This document shows positions 54,389-64,000 of a stretch of DNA of 64,000 nucleotides, in pieces (the stretch's first letter is position 1; each line of letters begins with the position of its first letter). The stretch is taken from positions 140,083 to 204,082 of the forward strand of contig NZ_JAAVUT010000010.1 in NCBI RefSeq assembly GCF_018449575.1, read 5' to 3'. The notes beneath the pieces were generated by a model, which saw only the letters and a program-made list of their open reading frames with translations, was not told the DNA's origin and did not search any database. The translations under genes and the position numbers were made by a program. The stretch is from Sodalis sp. dw_96 (GTDB lineage: Bacteria; Pseudomonadota; Gammaproteobacteria; Enterobacterales; Enterobacteriaceae).

Positions 54389-54394
54389 TATAAT
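54389..54394 (+). promoter_or_regulatory. -10 element for the candidate small RNA
   Basis: Consensus TATAAT placed seven bases before the G/C-rich hairpin region; no strong -35 is seen. Confidence 0.45.
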
Positions 54395-54400
54395 CGAATC

Positions 54401-54496
54401 ACCCCTCGGCAGAGCTAACACCACAATCTGTGAGTGCCGGAGATAAGCGCCGGAGAGGGGGTCCTTCCATGCTCCGGCCTCGTGCCGGTTTTTTTT
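54401..54496 (+). ncRNA. Candidate small RNA or attenuated leader between pth and ychH
   Basis: A consensus TATAAT at 54389 and an intrinsic terminator (CCGGC-CTCGT-GCCGG, 54474-54488, then eight T) bound a ~96-nt unit without a credible ORF. Inside, CCGGAG occurs twice and can pair with CTCCGG in the terminator stem, and CCCCTC near the 5' end can pair with GAGGGG, so alternative structures are possible. It stops 340 bases before ychH, making an independent small RNA more likely than a ychH leader. The rest of 54178-54836 shows no gene. Confidence 0.45.
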
Positions 54497-54836
54497 GTAT
54501 CCATGGCGGTCGCAGGGTCAATAGTTAAAAATCCTTACTCGATTCGAATGTTACCTTTTGATACGTTCTATAATTTGATATGTCATCGCTGACATCTTTT
54601 TATCCAACTGCTCTCAAAAGCGCAAGAGGGAGTCCTGCCCGGGCCTTTCCAGTCCTGCCTTGTCCAAGCGTTAAGAAATTGGCAAGAGAAGTTCAAAAGT
54701 ATTAAATTGTATGACTAAATTTTCACATTGTGATCGGATGCACGATGTTTATCGTCACTTACTGTCTATACTTTAATCAGTAGGACTCAATGAGATACAA
54801 GATTGCCGATTTCATTGATGAACCCGGAGGTGGACG

Positions 54837-55106
54837 ATGAAACGTAAATCAGCATTAATGATGGGAAATGGTTTGATGGGCGTCGGGATGGTCATGATGA
54901 TAGCCGGGCTCGCCTGTTCAGTCATGAATCAGTTACCCCAGTTGAATATGAATCCGCTGCTCGCCAATGGCGCAATCTTCGGCATATTTGTCGGCGCGCT
55001 ATTGTGGTTAACCGGTGCCCGCATCGGCGGACATGAACGCGTAACCGATCGCTACTGGTGGCTGCGCAAATTTGACGAACGCTGCCGCCGCACTGGCCAT
55101 CATTAA
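54837..55106 (+). CDS. ychH: YchH-like stress-induced membrane protein
   Basis: 89 residues with two hydrophobic segments (MGVGMVMMIAGLACSVMNQL and LANGAIFGIFVGALLWLTGA) and basic C-terminus RYWWLRKFDERCRRTGHH. Matches E. coli YchH in size and in position between pth and prs, transcribed oppositely. CGGAGGTGG precedes the start. Role in stress tolerance known only broadly. Confidence 0.9.
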   Translation: MKRKSALMMGNGLMGVGMVMMIAGLACSVMNQLPQLNMNPLLANGAIFGIFVGALLWLTGARIGGHERVTDRYWWLRKFDERCRRTGHH

Positions 55107-55212
55107 CGGGTCATTGATATTGCTATCATGAGTAACCCTGCGTCAATTATGCCATAGGGTTGCGCAATCATCTTGACTTGCGCCCGAAAAGCGTAAGAGC
55201 TTATCCCCTTGT

Positions 55213-55237
55213 CCCGAACTTGTATTGCAGGTTCGGG
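55213..55237 (+). terminator. Hairpin downstream of ychH
   Basis: CCCGAAC (55213-55219) and GTTCGGG (55231-55237) with an 11-base loop, followed by a weak T-rich stretch. Confidence 0.5.
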
Positions 55238-55377
55238 CTATATTCCCAGCTTTAAACCAGCCGTAAATTTTTTTTAAAACTGCTACTGCCGGCGCCGAAT
55301 TCTCGACTGACTGCGGTAACGTCCGGTAATCACGGACTCTCCCGCAGACAGCTCTCTGAAAACAACCCCGTTAATCA

Positions 55378-56555
<1,178 letters not shown>

Positions 56556-56601
56556 AACCGCTATGGCCGCCGGGGTTGAGACGGCAACAGAGCGGGAAAT
56601 C

Positions 56602-57462
56602 TCAATTCGCCCCGGCCAACGTGTCATGCAATGAAGAAACGTTGACGCCACGCGCTACAAAACCATGCATCCATGCCGGGGCTTGCTCAAGCACCTGGCG
56701 GGCATCGGTCTCGGTATCGAATTCAGCGAATACACAAGCGCCGGTGCCAGTCAGTCGCGACGGCGCGTATTCTAACAGCCATGAAAGATGCTGTTCAACC
56801 TCGTAAAAACGTTTTCTTGCGATTGGTTCACAATCATTATGAAACGGCTCACGTAATAACGTCTCCAGGGAGCGTACCGGCGAGTCTCTTTTCAGCGCCG
56901 GATCGGCAAAGATAGCCGGGGTTGAAACCGAGACTTGCGGCACCGCCACCAGATACCATTTTTCCGGCGGCGCGGCGGGGGTCAATATTTCACCGATACC
57001 CTCGGCAAAGGCCGCGTGGCCTCGCACGAACACCGGCACATCGGCGCCCAGAGACAAGCCGAGGCGGGCCAATTCCCCATCGTCCAAACCACATTGCCAC
57101 AAATTATTCAGGGCTACCAGCACCGTTGCCGCGTTGGACGATCCGCCCCCCAAACCGCCCCCCATGGGCAGTCTTTTCTCCAACCATATATCGGCGCCGG
57201 GGCGGGAAAATTTATTTTTTGCGGCAACGGGGTGTCGCCGTAATAACTCCGCGGCCCGGACAATGAGATTATCGGCTTCGTTCACGCCGGGAAGCGGGGT
57301 GAGCAGCCGGACGACGCCGGTGTTCACCGGCTCGATGGTCAGTTGGTCGCCATAATCGAGGAACTGAAACAGCGTTTGCAGCAGGTGATAACCATCGGCC
57401 CGGCGACCGGTGATGTAAAGGAAGAGGTTAAGTTTACCGGGTGACGGCCAGCGATGAATCAT
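56602..57462 (-). CDS. ispE: 4-diphosphocytidyl-2-C-methyl-D-erythritol kinase
   Basis: GHMP kinase of the MEP isoprenoid pathway, 286 residues (E. coli 283). [22 protein letters not shown], the ATP loop [18 protein letters not shown] and [20 protein letters not shown] are typical. Start overlaps the lolB stop by four bases; prs follows downstream across the ERIC copy. Confidence 0.97.
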   Translation of the reverse strand: MIHRWPSPGKLNLFLYITGRRADGYHLLQTLFQFLDYGDQLTIEPVNTGVVRLLTPLPGVNEADNLIVRAAELLRRHPVAAKNKFSRPGADIWLEKRLPMGGGLGGGSSNAATVLVALNNLWQCGLDDGELARLGLSLGADVPVFVRGHAAFAEGIGEILTPAAPPEKWYLVAVPQVSVSTPAIFADPALKRDSPVRSLETLLREPFHNDCEPIARKRFYEVEQHLSWLLEYAPSRLTGTGACVFAEFDTETDARQVLEQAPAWMHGFVARGVNVSSLHDTLAGAN

Positions 57463-58082
57463 TTCAGGTTCCAGCTATCCATTTTGAGCTTGATACGCTG
57501 ATCGCCCTGGAGCAGTTGCATATTGCCCGGCATCGACGGGCGGGTATCGTCGAGGTAGTCCTGGTAGGTCACCGTCCATTGCTGCCCGCCCTGGCTGTAA
57601 TTGACCTGTTTGAGCTGTCCCTTGTCGTCCAGGGTGAAATCCCGCGCGTCCCCCGGCAGGCCGAGCATCCACTTGCGCAGATTATCCAGCGGGATATCCA
57701 TGCCGGTCAGTTTATGGATCATCAGTTGTGCATCGTCGCTGACATATTTTTTGCCGTCGCTGTTGATGACCTGGGCCATGCCGGGCTGAACGCTGAGATC
57801 CATTTCAGTGCTGCCCAGGGGACTGGTGAGCAGCAGCCGGTAGCGATCGGGGCCGGTTTGCTGCCAGTTGAAACGGGCATAGACTTTTTGCTTGCTGGAA
57901 ATATAGGCAAAAGAGCCGCGGGTTTGATAATGGGTCAACTGTGATACCGCTTGTTCATGTTGCCGCCATTCCGGTGAGGTTTGGCTTTTCGCCGGACCGG
58001 TGGGCGTACGAACACTACAGGCCGCCAGGAGCAGGGCGGCCAGCGGAAGTACCCGGTAACAGGCTGGAATACGCTTCGGCAT
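57459..58082 (-). CDS. lolB: Outer-membrane lipoprotein receptor LolB
   Basis: Accepts lipoproteins from LolA and inserts them in the outer membrane. 207 residues, as in E. coli. Signal peptide with lipobox LLAAC (Cys22), then [24 protein letters not shown] and [14 protein letters not shown] typical of the lipid-binding barrel. First gene of the lolB-ispE-prs direction. Confidence 0.96.
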   Translation of the reverse strand: MPKRIPACYRVLPLAALLLAACSVRTPTGPAKSQTSPEWRQHEQAVSQLTHYQTRGSFAYISSKQKVYARFNWQQTGPDRYRLLLTSPLGSTEMDLSVQPGMAQVINSDGKKYVSDDAQLMIHKLTGMDIPLDNLRKWMLGLPGDARDFTLDDKGQLKQVNYSQGGQQWTVTYQDYLDDTRPSMPGNMQLLQGDQRIKLKMDSWNLK

Positions 58083-58192
58083 GGGGAACAGCTTCCTTAT
58101 TTATTTGCTGATTTTATGGTTTTCATCACGCTAACGAACCGCAAGGATAGCGTCAATTTCTTTGATAGGTGGTATTTTAATTCCACACAAGT

Positions 58193-58318
58193 TATACCCG
58201 TCATCTTTAACGTTGCTGCGGTGTTGGCCGCGCTTGCTCACCCGAATCACTTACCAACGTAAGCTCTTCGGGTTCTCTCGCTTGCCGCCTTGCCGCAACG
58301 TGAAAGCTATAGGGTGAT
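58193..58318. repeat. Diverged ERIC element in the lolB-hemA gap
   Basis: About 126 bp with TATACCC/GGGTGAT ends; core altered to TCACCCGAATCACTTACCAA. Lies in the divergent promoter region of lolB and hemA, 130 bases before hemA. Confidence 0.88.
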
Positions 58319-58447
58319 ATAGTTTAACAAGCTAAACCGTCTAGTGGTGCGAAAATGCGGTGCGACTTTTCTTGAAAGCCGGCATCAAGTAGAATGCACT
58401 TAAACCATAACCATACAATTACTCGTATTATTTATCAGCCGTATTCT

Positions 58448-59764
58448 ATGACTTTGCTGGCCTTAGGCATCAACCATAAAACAGCGCCGATCGCACTTCG
58501 CGAGCGGGTGGCATTTGCCCCCGACACCCTTGATCAGGCCCTGGCAAGCTTGCTTCAGCAGCCGCTGGTGCAGGGAGGTGTCGTGCTGTCCACGTGCAAC
58601 CGCACCGAATTATACCTCAGTGTGGACCAGCAAGATAATCTTCAGGAAGCGAATCCTCGGCAGGCCGTTCTCCAGGGAAACGGACTTCAGGAAAACGTTC
58701 TTCAGGAAAAATTGCTGCGATGGTTATGTGATTATCAAGGCCTATCCCCGGAAGACCTGCGCCAAAGCCTGTACTGGCACCTCGGCGACGAGGCGGTCAG
58801 TCACCTGATGCGGGTGGCCAGCGGCCTGGATTCGCTGGTGCTGGGGGAACCGCAGATTCTCGGGCAGGTTAAAAAAGCCTTTGCCGACTCCCAGCTCGGC
58901 CACGCCCAAGCCGGTGAACTGGAGCGGATGTTCCAGAAAGCCTTTTCCGTGGCCAAGCGGGTACGCACCGAAACCGAAATAGGTTCCAACGCCGTGTCGG
59001 TGGCGTTTGCCGCCTGTACGCTGGCGCGGCAGATATTTGAATCCCTCGCGGAGGTGACGGTGCTGCTGGTGGGCGCCGGGGAGACTATCGAACTGGTGGC
59101 GCGGCATCTGCGTGAGCATAAGGTCAAATCCCTGATTATCGCCAACCGGACCCGGGAGCGGGCGCAGCGCCTGGCCGACCAGGTCGGGGCGGACGTTATC
59201 GGCCTGGGGGATATAGACAGTATGCTCGCCCAGGCCGATATCATCATCAGTTCAACCGCCAGTACCCTGCCTATCATCGGCAAGGGCATGGCCGAACGGG
59301 CCATGAAACTGCGCCGCAATCAGCCGATGCTGCTGGTGGATATCGCGGTTCCGCGGGATATCGAACCGGAAGTGGGCAAAATCCCCAATGCCTATCTGTA
59401 TACGGTGGACGATTTACAGGCCATTATTGAAAAAAACATGGCCCAGCGGCAATCCGCGGCCGTCCAGGCGGAAACCATCGTTGAGCAGGAATGTCTTGAT
59501 TTCATGGGCTGGCTGCGCGGGCAAAACGCGGTGGAAACCATTCGCGATTACCGCAGCCAGGCCGATACCCTGCGGGCCGATATTGAAGCGCGCGCCCTGG
59601 CCGCCCTTAGCCTTGGCGCCGATCCACGAGACGTGATTCGGGAAATGGGTCATCGCTTGACCAACCGCCTTATCCACGCACCAACCAAATCACTGCAACA
59701 AGCCGCCCGAGACGGTGACGTCGAGCGGCTGCAAATCCTGCGGGACAGTCTGGGACTGGACTAG
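58448..59764 (+). CDS. hemA: Glutamyl-tRNA reductase with a 20-residue repeat insertion
   Basis: Reduces glutamyl-tRNA to glutamate-1-semialdehyde, first step of tetrapyrrole synthesis. [14 protein letters not shown] start, catalytic Cys50 in [27 protein letters not shown] and NADPH-binding [17 protein letters not shown]. Length is 438 residues against 418 in E. coli. The whole surplus lies after QDNLQEA, where five consecutive pentapeptides (residues 64-88) occupy the site of one. The reading frame is intact and the gene should be essential, so the insertion is presumably tolerated. ATG 58448 is chosen by homology; the ribosome site is weak, as for hemA elsewhere. Confidence 0.95.
   Translation: MTLLALGINHKTAPIALRERVAFAPDTLDQALASLLQQPLVQGGVVLSTCNRTELYLSVDQQDNLQEANPRQAVLQGNGLQENVLQEKLLRWLCDYQGLSPEDLRQSLYWHLGDEAVSHLMRVASGLDSLVLGEPQILGQVKKAFADSQLGHAQAGELERMFQKAFSVAKRVRTETEIGSNAVSVAFAACTLARQIFESLAEVTVLLVGAGETIELVARHLREHKVKSLIIANRTRERAQRLADQVGADVIGLGDIDSMLAQADIIISSTASTLPIIGKGMAERAMKLRRNQPMLLVDIAVPRDIEPEVGKIPNAYLYTVDDLQAIIEKNMAQRQSAAVQAETIVEQECLDFMGWLRGQNAVETIRDYRSQADTLRADIEARALAALSLGADPRDVIREMGHRLTNRLIHAPTKSLQQAARDGDVERLQILRDSLGLD
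58637..58711 (+). repeat. 15-bp x 5 in-frame minisatellite in hemA
   Basis: Units encode [20 protein letters not shown] and VLQEK; DNA consensus is built on CTTCAGGAA. Units differ at several bases, so it is not a sequencing duplication. Confidence 0.9.
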
Positions 59765-59796
59765 CTCATTATACTTATAAGGTAAAACCACCACCC

Positions 59797-60879
59797 ATGA
59801 AGCCTTCTATTGTTGCCAAACTGGAAGCATTACAAGAGCGCCAGGAAGAAGTCGAGGTTTTCCTCGGCGATCCCAGCGTTATTACCGATCAGGAGCGTTT
59901 TCGCGCGCTGTCCCGAGAGTATGCGCAACTGACCGATGTTACGGCGTCCTTTCAGCGCTGGCGGCATGTGCAAGACGATATCGACACGGCGGAAATGCTG
60001 CTGGACGATCCGGAAATGCGCGATATGGCGCAAGAGGAGCTGAAACACGCCAAATCCGTGCAGGAAGAGCTGGAGCAGGAATTGCAGCTGCTTTTGCTGC
60101 CCAAAGACCCGGATGATGAGCGCGGCTGTTTTCTCGAAGTGCGGGCGGGCACCGGCGGTGACGAAGCCGCCATCTTTGCCGGCGATCTGTTTCGCATGTA
60201 CAGCCGCTATGCCGAAGCGCGCCGCTGGCGCATCGAGATTGTCAGCGCCAGCGACGGCGAGCAGGGCGGCTATAAAGAGGTCATTGCCAAAATAGACAAC
60301 GATGGCGCCTACGGCCAGCTTAAATTCGAATCGGGCGGCCACCGGGTGCAGCGGGTGCCGGAAACCGAATCCCAGGGCCGCATCCACACCTCCGCCTGCA
60401 CGGTGGCGGTGATGCCGGCCATCCCGGAAGAGGAATTGCCGGAAATCAATCCCGGCGATTTGCGCATCGACACCTTCCGCTCCTCCGGCGCCGGCGGCCA
60501 GCATGTGAATACCACCGACTCCGCCATCCGCATTACCCATTTGCCCACCGGGCTGGTGGTGGAATGCCAGGATGAGCGCTCGCAACACAAAAATAAAGCC
60601 AAAGCGCTGGCGGTGCTGGGGGCGCGGCTGCGTGCCGCTGAAATACACCGGCGCCAGCTGGAGGAGGCGTCTACCCGCCGCAATTTACTGGGCAGCGGCG
60701 ACAGGTCCGATCGCATCCGCACCTATAACTTCCCCCAGGGACGGGTGACGGATCATCGTATCGGCCTGACGCTGTACCGGCTGGATGAAGTTATCGAAGG
60801 CAAGCTGGATATGCTGATCCAACCGATCATGCAGGAGTACCAGGCCGATCAGCTGGCGGCGCTGGCGGATCAGTCCTGA
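59797..60879 (+). CDS. prfA: Peptide chain release factor 1
   Basis: Terminates translation at UAA/UAG. 360 residues. The peptidyl-transferase GGQ motif is in [19 protein letters not shown]; the PxT codon-recognition region is near residues 185-195 ([17 protein letters not shown]). Follows hemA by 32 bases and overlaps prmC by one base. Confidence 0.98.
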   Translation: MKPSIVAKLEALQERQEEVEVFLGDPSVITDQERFRALSREYAQLTDVTASFQRWRHVQDDIDTAEMLLDDPEMRDMAQEELKHAKSVQEELEQELQLLLLPKDPDDERGCFLEVRAGTGGDEAAIFAGDLFRMYSRYAEARRWRIEIVSASDGEQGGYKEVIAKIDNDGAYGQLKFESGGHRVQRVPETESQGRIHTSACTVAVMPAIPEEELPEINPGDLRIDTFRSSGAGGQHVNTTDSAIRITHLPTGLVVECQDERSQHKNKAKALAVLGARLRAAEIHRRQLEEASTRRNLLGSGDRSDRIRTYNFPQGRVTDHRIGLTLYRLDEVIEGKLDMLIQPIMQEYQADQLAALADQS

Positions 60880-61712
60880 TGGAGATACGCGAGTGGCTGA
60901 ATGCCGCCGTCCGGCAGTTGGCGGCGGGCGAAAGCCCCAAACGCGACGCCGAGATTTTGCTCGGTTTTGTTACCGGCCGCCCGCGTACCTGGTTACTGGC
61001 TTTTGATGAAACGCCGCTCACGGCACAGCAGGTCTTATTACTGGCGGATCTGCTGGCCCGTCGCGAAGCCGGCGAGCCCATAGCCTATCTTACCGGCGAG
61101 CGTGAATTCTGGTCCCTCAGGCTTAAAGTCTCGCCGGTGACGTTGATTCCACGCCCCGATACCGAATGCCTGGTTGAGCAGGCCCTGGCGCTGGTGCAGG
61201 AGCCGCTGGCGGATGTGCTGGATTTGGGTACCGGCACCGGCGCCATTGCGCTGGCGTTGGCCAGCGAGCGTCCGGGCTGGCGGCTGACCGGTATTGACGT
61301 GCAGTCCGGAGCGGTAGCGCTGGCGCGGGAAAACGCCCGTAATCTTGGTTTGAGCAATGCCGCATTCGAGATCGGAAGTTGGTATAAATCATTGCAGGGA
61401 CAGCGCTATACCCTTATTGTGAGTAACCCCCCCTATATTGATGCCGATGACCCGCATTTAGGCCGTGGCGATGTACGTTACGAGCCGCTCGGCGCCTTGG
61501 TGGCCGCTTCCTCCGGTCTGGCGGATCTGGCCGCCGTTATCGACGGCGCCGGCGCCCATTTGCAGCCCGGCGGCTGGCTGGCGCTGGAGCACGGCTGGCA
61601 GCAGGGCGAGGCTGTGCGCGGCCTGTTGTTCCGGGCCGGTTTTCATCGGGTCGGCAGCCGGAACGACTATGGCGGTAATGAACGTGTTTCAATGGGACAA
61701 TGGCCGGCGTGA
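60879..61712 (+). CDS. prmC: Release-factor glutamine methyltransferase
   Basis: Methylates the GGQ glutamine of release factors with SAM. 277 residues (E. coli PrmC 277). SAM motif VLDLGTGTGAIALALASERP and substrate NPPY motif in IVSNPPYIDADDPHL. Start overlaps the prfA stop (TGATG), so the two are translationally coupled. Confidence 0.97.
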   Translation: MEIREWLNAAVRQLAAGESPKRDAEILLGFVTGRPRTWLLAFDETPLTAQQVLLLADLLARREAGEPIAYLTGEREFWSLRLKVSPVTLIPRPDTECLVEQALALVQEPLADVLDLGTGTGAIALALASERPGWRLTGIDVQSGAVALARENARNLGLSNAAFEIGSWYKSLQGQRYTLIVSNPPYIDADDPHLGRGDVRYEPLGALVAASSGLADLAAVIDGAGAHLQPGGWLALEHGWQQGEAVRGLLFRAGFHRVGSRNDYGGNERVSMGQWPA

Positions 61713-61745
61713 GACGCCGATCATGACGACGATGAAGGAGCGATG

Positions 61746-61903
61746 ATGAGTAGTGCTTATAGGGCAATCAAGTACTTTCATTTAACGGCGGTATGGAGAA
61801 TCCTTTCCCTTTTTTCCCTGCGCTTAGGTTGGCGCTGTCGCTTTTCTCTATCATTTACCGTCTGGCAACCAGCAAACAGCCTTTGCTGACAGGATTTTTA
61901 TGA
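61746..61903 (+). pseudogene. sirB2: Internally deleted sirB2 (ychQ) remnant
   Basis: After AAGGAG, the frame from 61746 encodes MSSAYRAIKYFHLTAV, like the SirB2 start. From about 61825 another frame encodes FSIIYRLATSKQPLLTGFL ending at 61903, like the SirB2 C-terminus. Some 80 central residues are missing and the two parts are out of frame. The stop still overlaps the sirB1 start (ATGA), so the ancestral operon coupling is preserved. Confidence 0.75.
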
Positions 61904-62709
61904 GTAATATTGCGGATTTTGAATACAATCTCTCACCGCTCAGCGAGGGTGTCATACGTATCTCTCTTGCCATCCGCCAGGATTTTCCCGCCGATAACGT
62001 CCGTCAGCAGTTGGCAACGCTGACCGAAGAAGCGCGGGAATATATCCCCGACGACATGCGACCGGATCAACAGCTCGATTTATTGCTGAATTTATTCTAC
62101 CGCATCTGGGGTTTCGGCGGCGTGGGGGGTGTTTACCGCTTATCCGACGCGCTGTGGCTGGACCAGGTGCTGGAACGCCGCCAGGGGCTGCCCACATCCT
62201 TAGGCATTGTCCTGCTGCATATTGCTCAGGGCCTGGGAATTCCTCTGCTGCCGGTGATATTCCCCACCCAGATGATCCTGCGCGCCGGTTGGCTGGACGG
62301 CGAAATGTGGCTTATTAATCCCATTAACGGCGATACCCTGGATGAACATACCCTCGATATCTGGCTACGCGGCAATATCGGCACCGGTATAGAGCTGGTG
62401 GACGAGGACCTGGAGGAAGCGGACAATAGCACCGTGGTGCGAAAATTGCTGGACACCCTGAAATCCGCGTTGATGGATGAAAAACAAATGGAGCTGGCGT
62501 TGGGCGCCAGCGAGGCCATGCTGGAATTCGATCCCGACGATCCCTACGAAATCCGCGATCGGGGTTTGATTTATGCGCAGTTGGAATGCGATCATGTGGC
62601 GTTATCCGATCTCAATTATTTCGTTGAGCAATGCCCCGAAGATCCCATCAGCGAAATGATCAAAGTGCAAATCCACTCTATCGAGCAGAAATCGGTGACG
62701 CTGCATTGA
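61900..62709 (+). CDS. sirB1: SirB1 (YchA) transglutaminase-like TPR protein
   Basis: 269 residues; SirB1 N-terminal domain with LLNLFYRIWGFGGVGGVYRLSDALWLDQVLERRQGLPTSLGIV-type core and C-terminal TPR-like repeats (MELALGASEAMLEFDPDDPYEIRDRG). Function unclear; in E. coli it lies between sirB2 and kdsA as here. Confidence 0.93.
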   Translation: MSNIADFEYNLSPLSEGVIRISLAIRQDFPADNVRQQLATLTEEAREYIPDDMRPDQQLDLLLNLFYRIWGFGGVGGVYRLSDALWLDQVLERRQGLPTSLGIVLLHIAQGLGIPLLPVIFPTQMILRAGWLDGEMWLINPINGDTLDEHTLDIWLRGNIGTGIELVDEDLEEADNSTVVRKLLDTLKSALMDEKQMELALGASEAMLEFDPDDPYEIRDRGLIYAQLECDHVALSDLNYFVEQCPEDPISEMIKVQIHSIEQKSVTLH

Positions 62710-62721
62710 TCCCCATAACGC

Positions 62722-62787
62722 TATACCCCAGATAATTCCAGTTGCGGTAAGGCCGACATACCCGCGACTTGATGTATGAGGGGTATA
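62722..62787. repeat. Internally deleted ERIC element
   Basis: 66-bp element: left end TATACCCCAGATAATTCCAG and right end GACTTGATGTATGAGGGGTA correspond to the two outer ends of ERIC in reverse orientation, with the central ~60 bases gone. It sits just upstream of kdsA. Confidence 0.7.
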
Positions 62788-62817
62788 TACCGCCGGCAGT
62801 TCGATTTACGATAATAA

Positions 62818-63681
<864 letters not shown>

Positions 63682-63687
63682 GAGGAA

Positions 63688-63906
63688 CTGGATACCAAGG
63701 TATCCGGTCAGACTGCTGACTAACATACTCGGAGTCGATAAGGCGGGACAGGCTGCTAGAGGAGTAAACCGTCCGCGCCAGGGATGGCGCGGATCGAACC
63801 CCCAGGGAAGGGTTCACGGCGTGTTTACGATCTAGCAGCCTGTCTCGACCGGGCACTTTGTCAGCAAACTCACTGGATACCAAGGTATCCAGTCTAATTG
63901 ACTCCG
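63688..63906. repeat. Compound palindromic element downstream of kdsA, containing repeat family B
   Basis: Nested inverted repeats: GGATACC-AA-GGTATCC at 63690-63705 and again at 63875-63890; CGGAGTC at 63730 and GACTCCG at 63900; and inside these a family-B element at 63746-63846 with GGACAGGCTGCTAGA / TCTAGCAGCCTGTC ends. No gene in 63682-64000. Confidence 0.75.
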
Positions 63907-63925
63907 AGCGGCCCATGGCGCTGGG

Positions 63926-64000
63926 CCCGCAATCGTCGATCGTGCAGCGAGCCTGTTAAAGGGAGAGCGCGCCAATGTGGTCGAAGCGGGCGTGGTTTTT
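63926..64000 (+). repeat. Dispersed repeat family A, cut by the window edge
   Basis: From GGGCCCGCAATCGTCGATCG to GGGCGTGGTTTTT, matching the first ~75 bases of the 107-bp unit at 23364 with about eight differences. The remainder lies outside the window. Confidence 0.85.

Overview
The window is chromosomal DNA from a free-living or plant/insect-associated member of Enterobacterales. Evidence: the ychF-pth-ychH-prs-ispE-lolB-hemA-prfA-prmC-sirB1-kdsA block follows the order familiar from Escherichia coli; five full-length ERIC elements of about 127 bp lie between genes; BtsS, Prs and HemA are near-identical to enteric homologues. The 5' end carries nitrogen-fixation genes (nifA, nifB, nifQ), which narrows it to a diazotrophic lineage. 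A Sodalis/Pectobacteriaceae-type relative is a plausible guess that the sequence alone cannot settle. No rRNA, tRNA, CRISPR array or intact insertion sequence was recognised.

Layout. 0-6 kb: 3' part of nifA, an ArnT-like membrane glycosyltransferase sitting unusually between nifA and nifB, then nifB-nifQ behind a sigma-54 promoter with a perfect NifA upstream site. 6-19 kb: a histidine-utilisation island of the Pseudomonas type (HutF deiminase plus N-formylglutamate deformylase), with its own ABC importer, the HutC repressor, three HutC-like operators and a second sigma-54 promoter. 19-21.5 kb: EamA exporter, PphA-like phosphatase, small stress membrane protein. 21.7-35.7 kb: an amino-compound catabolic region: polyamine-type ABC ATPase, MocR regulator, GABA transaminase and succinate-semialdehyde dehydrogenase, a PotD/PotB/PotC-type importer, an SDR, a hydroxylysine-kinase-like phosphotransferase, a phospho-lyase-type class III aminotransferase and a GntR/FCD repressor with candidate operators through the locus. 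36-52 kb: an accessory zone of small regulator-plus-enzyme modules (TetR/SDR, BtsSR two-component system, TauE, aldo-keto reductase, MerR/hydrolase, TetR/SDR twice), including an AT-rich stretch at 48-50 kb. 52-64 kb: conserved housekeeping genes.

Functionally, the hut and GABA/amino-alcohol regions would deliver nitrogen and carbon (glutamate, succinate, ammonia) from histidine, polyamine-related amines and possibly amino alcohols, next to a nitrogen-fixation regulon; two of the relevant promoters look sigma-54 dependent.

The most unusual genome-level feature is a set of short, diverged tandem duplications. They lie in frame inside coding sequences (the glycosyltransferase, the kinase, even HemA), across stop/start junctions of operons (SDR/kinase, btsS/btsR) and next to genes. 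There is also a 107-bp array of four units with an alternating ABAB pattern, and two dispersed palindromic repeat families.
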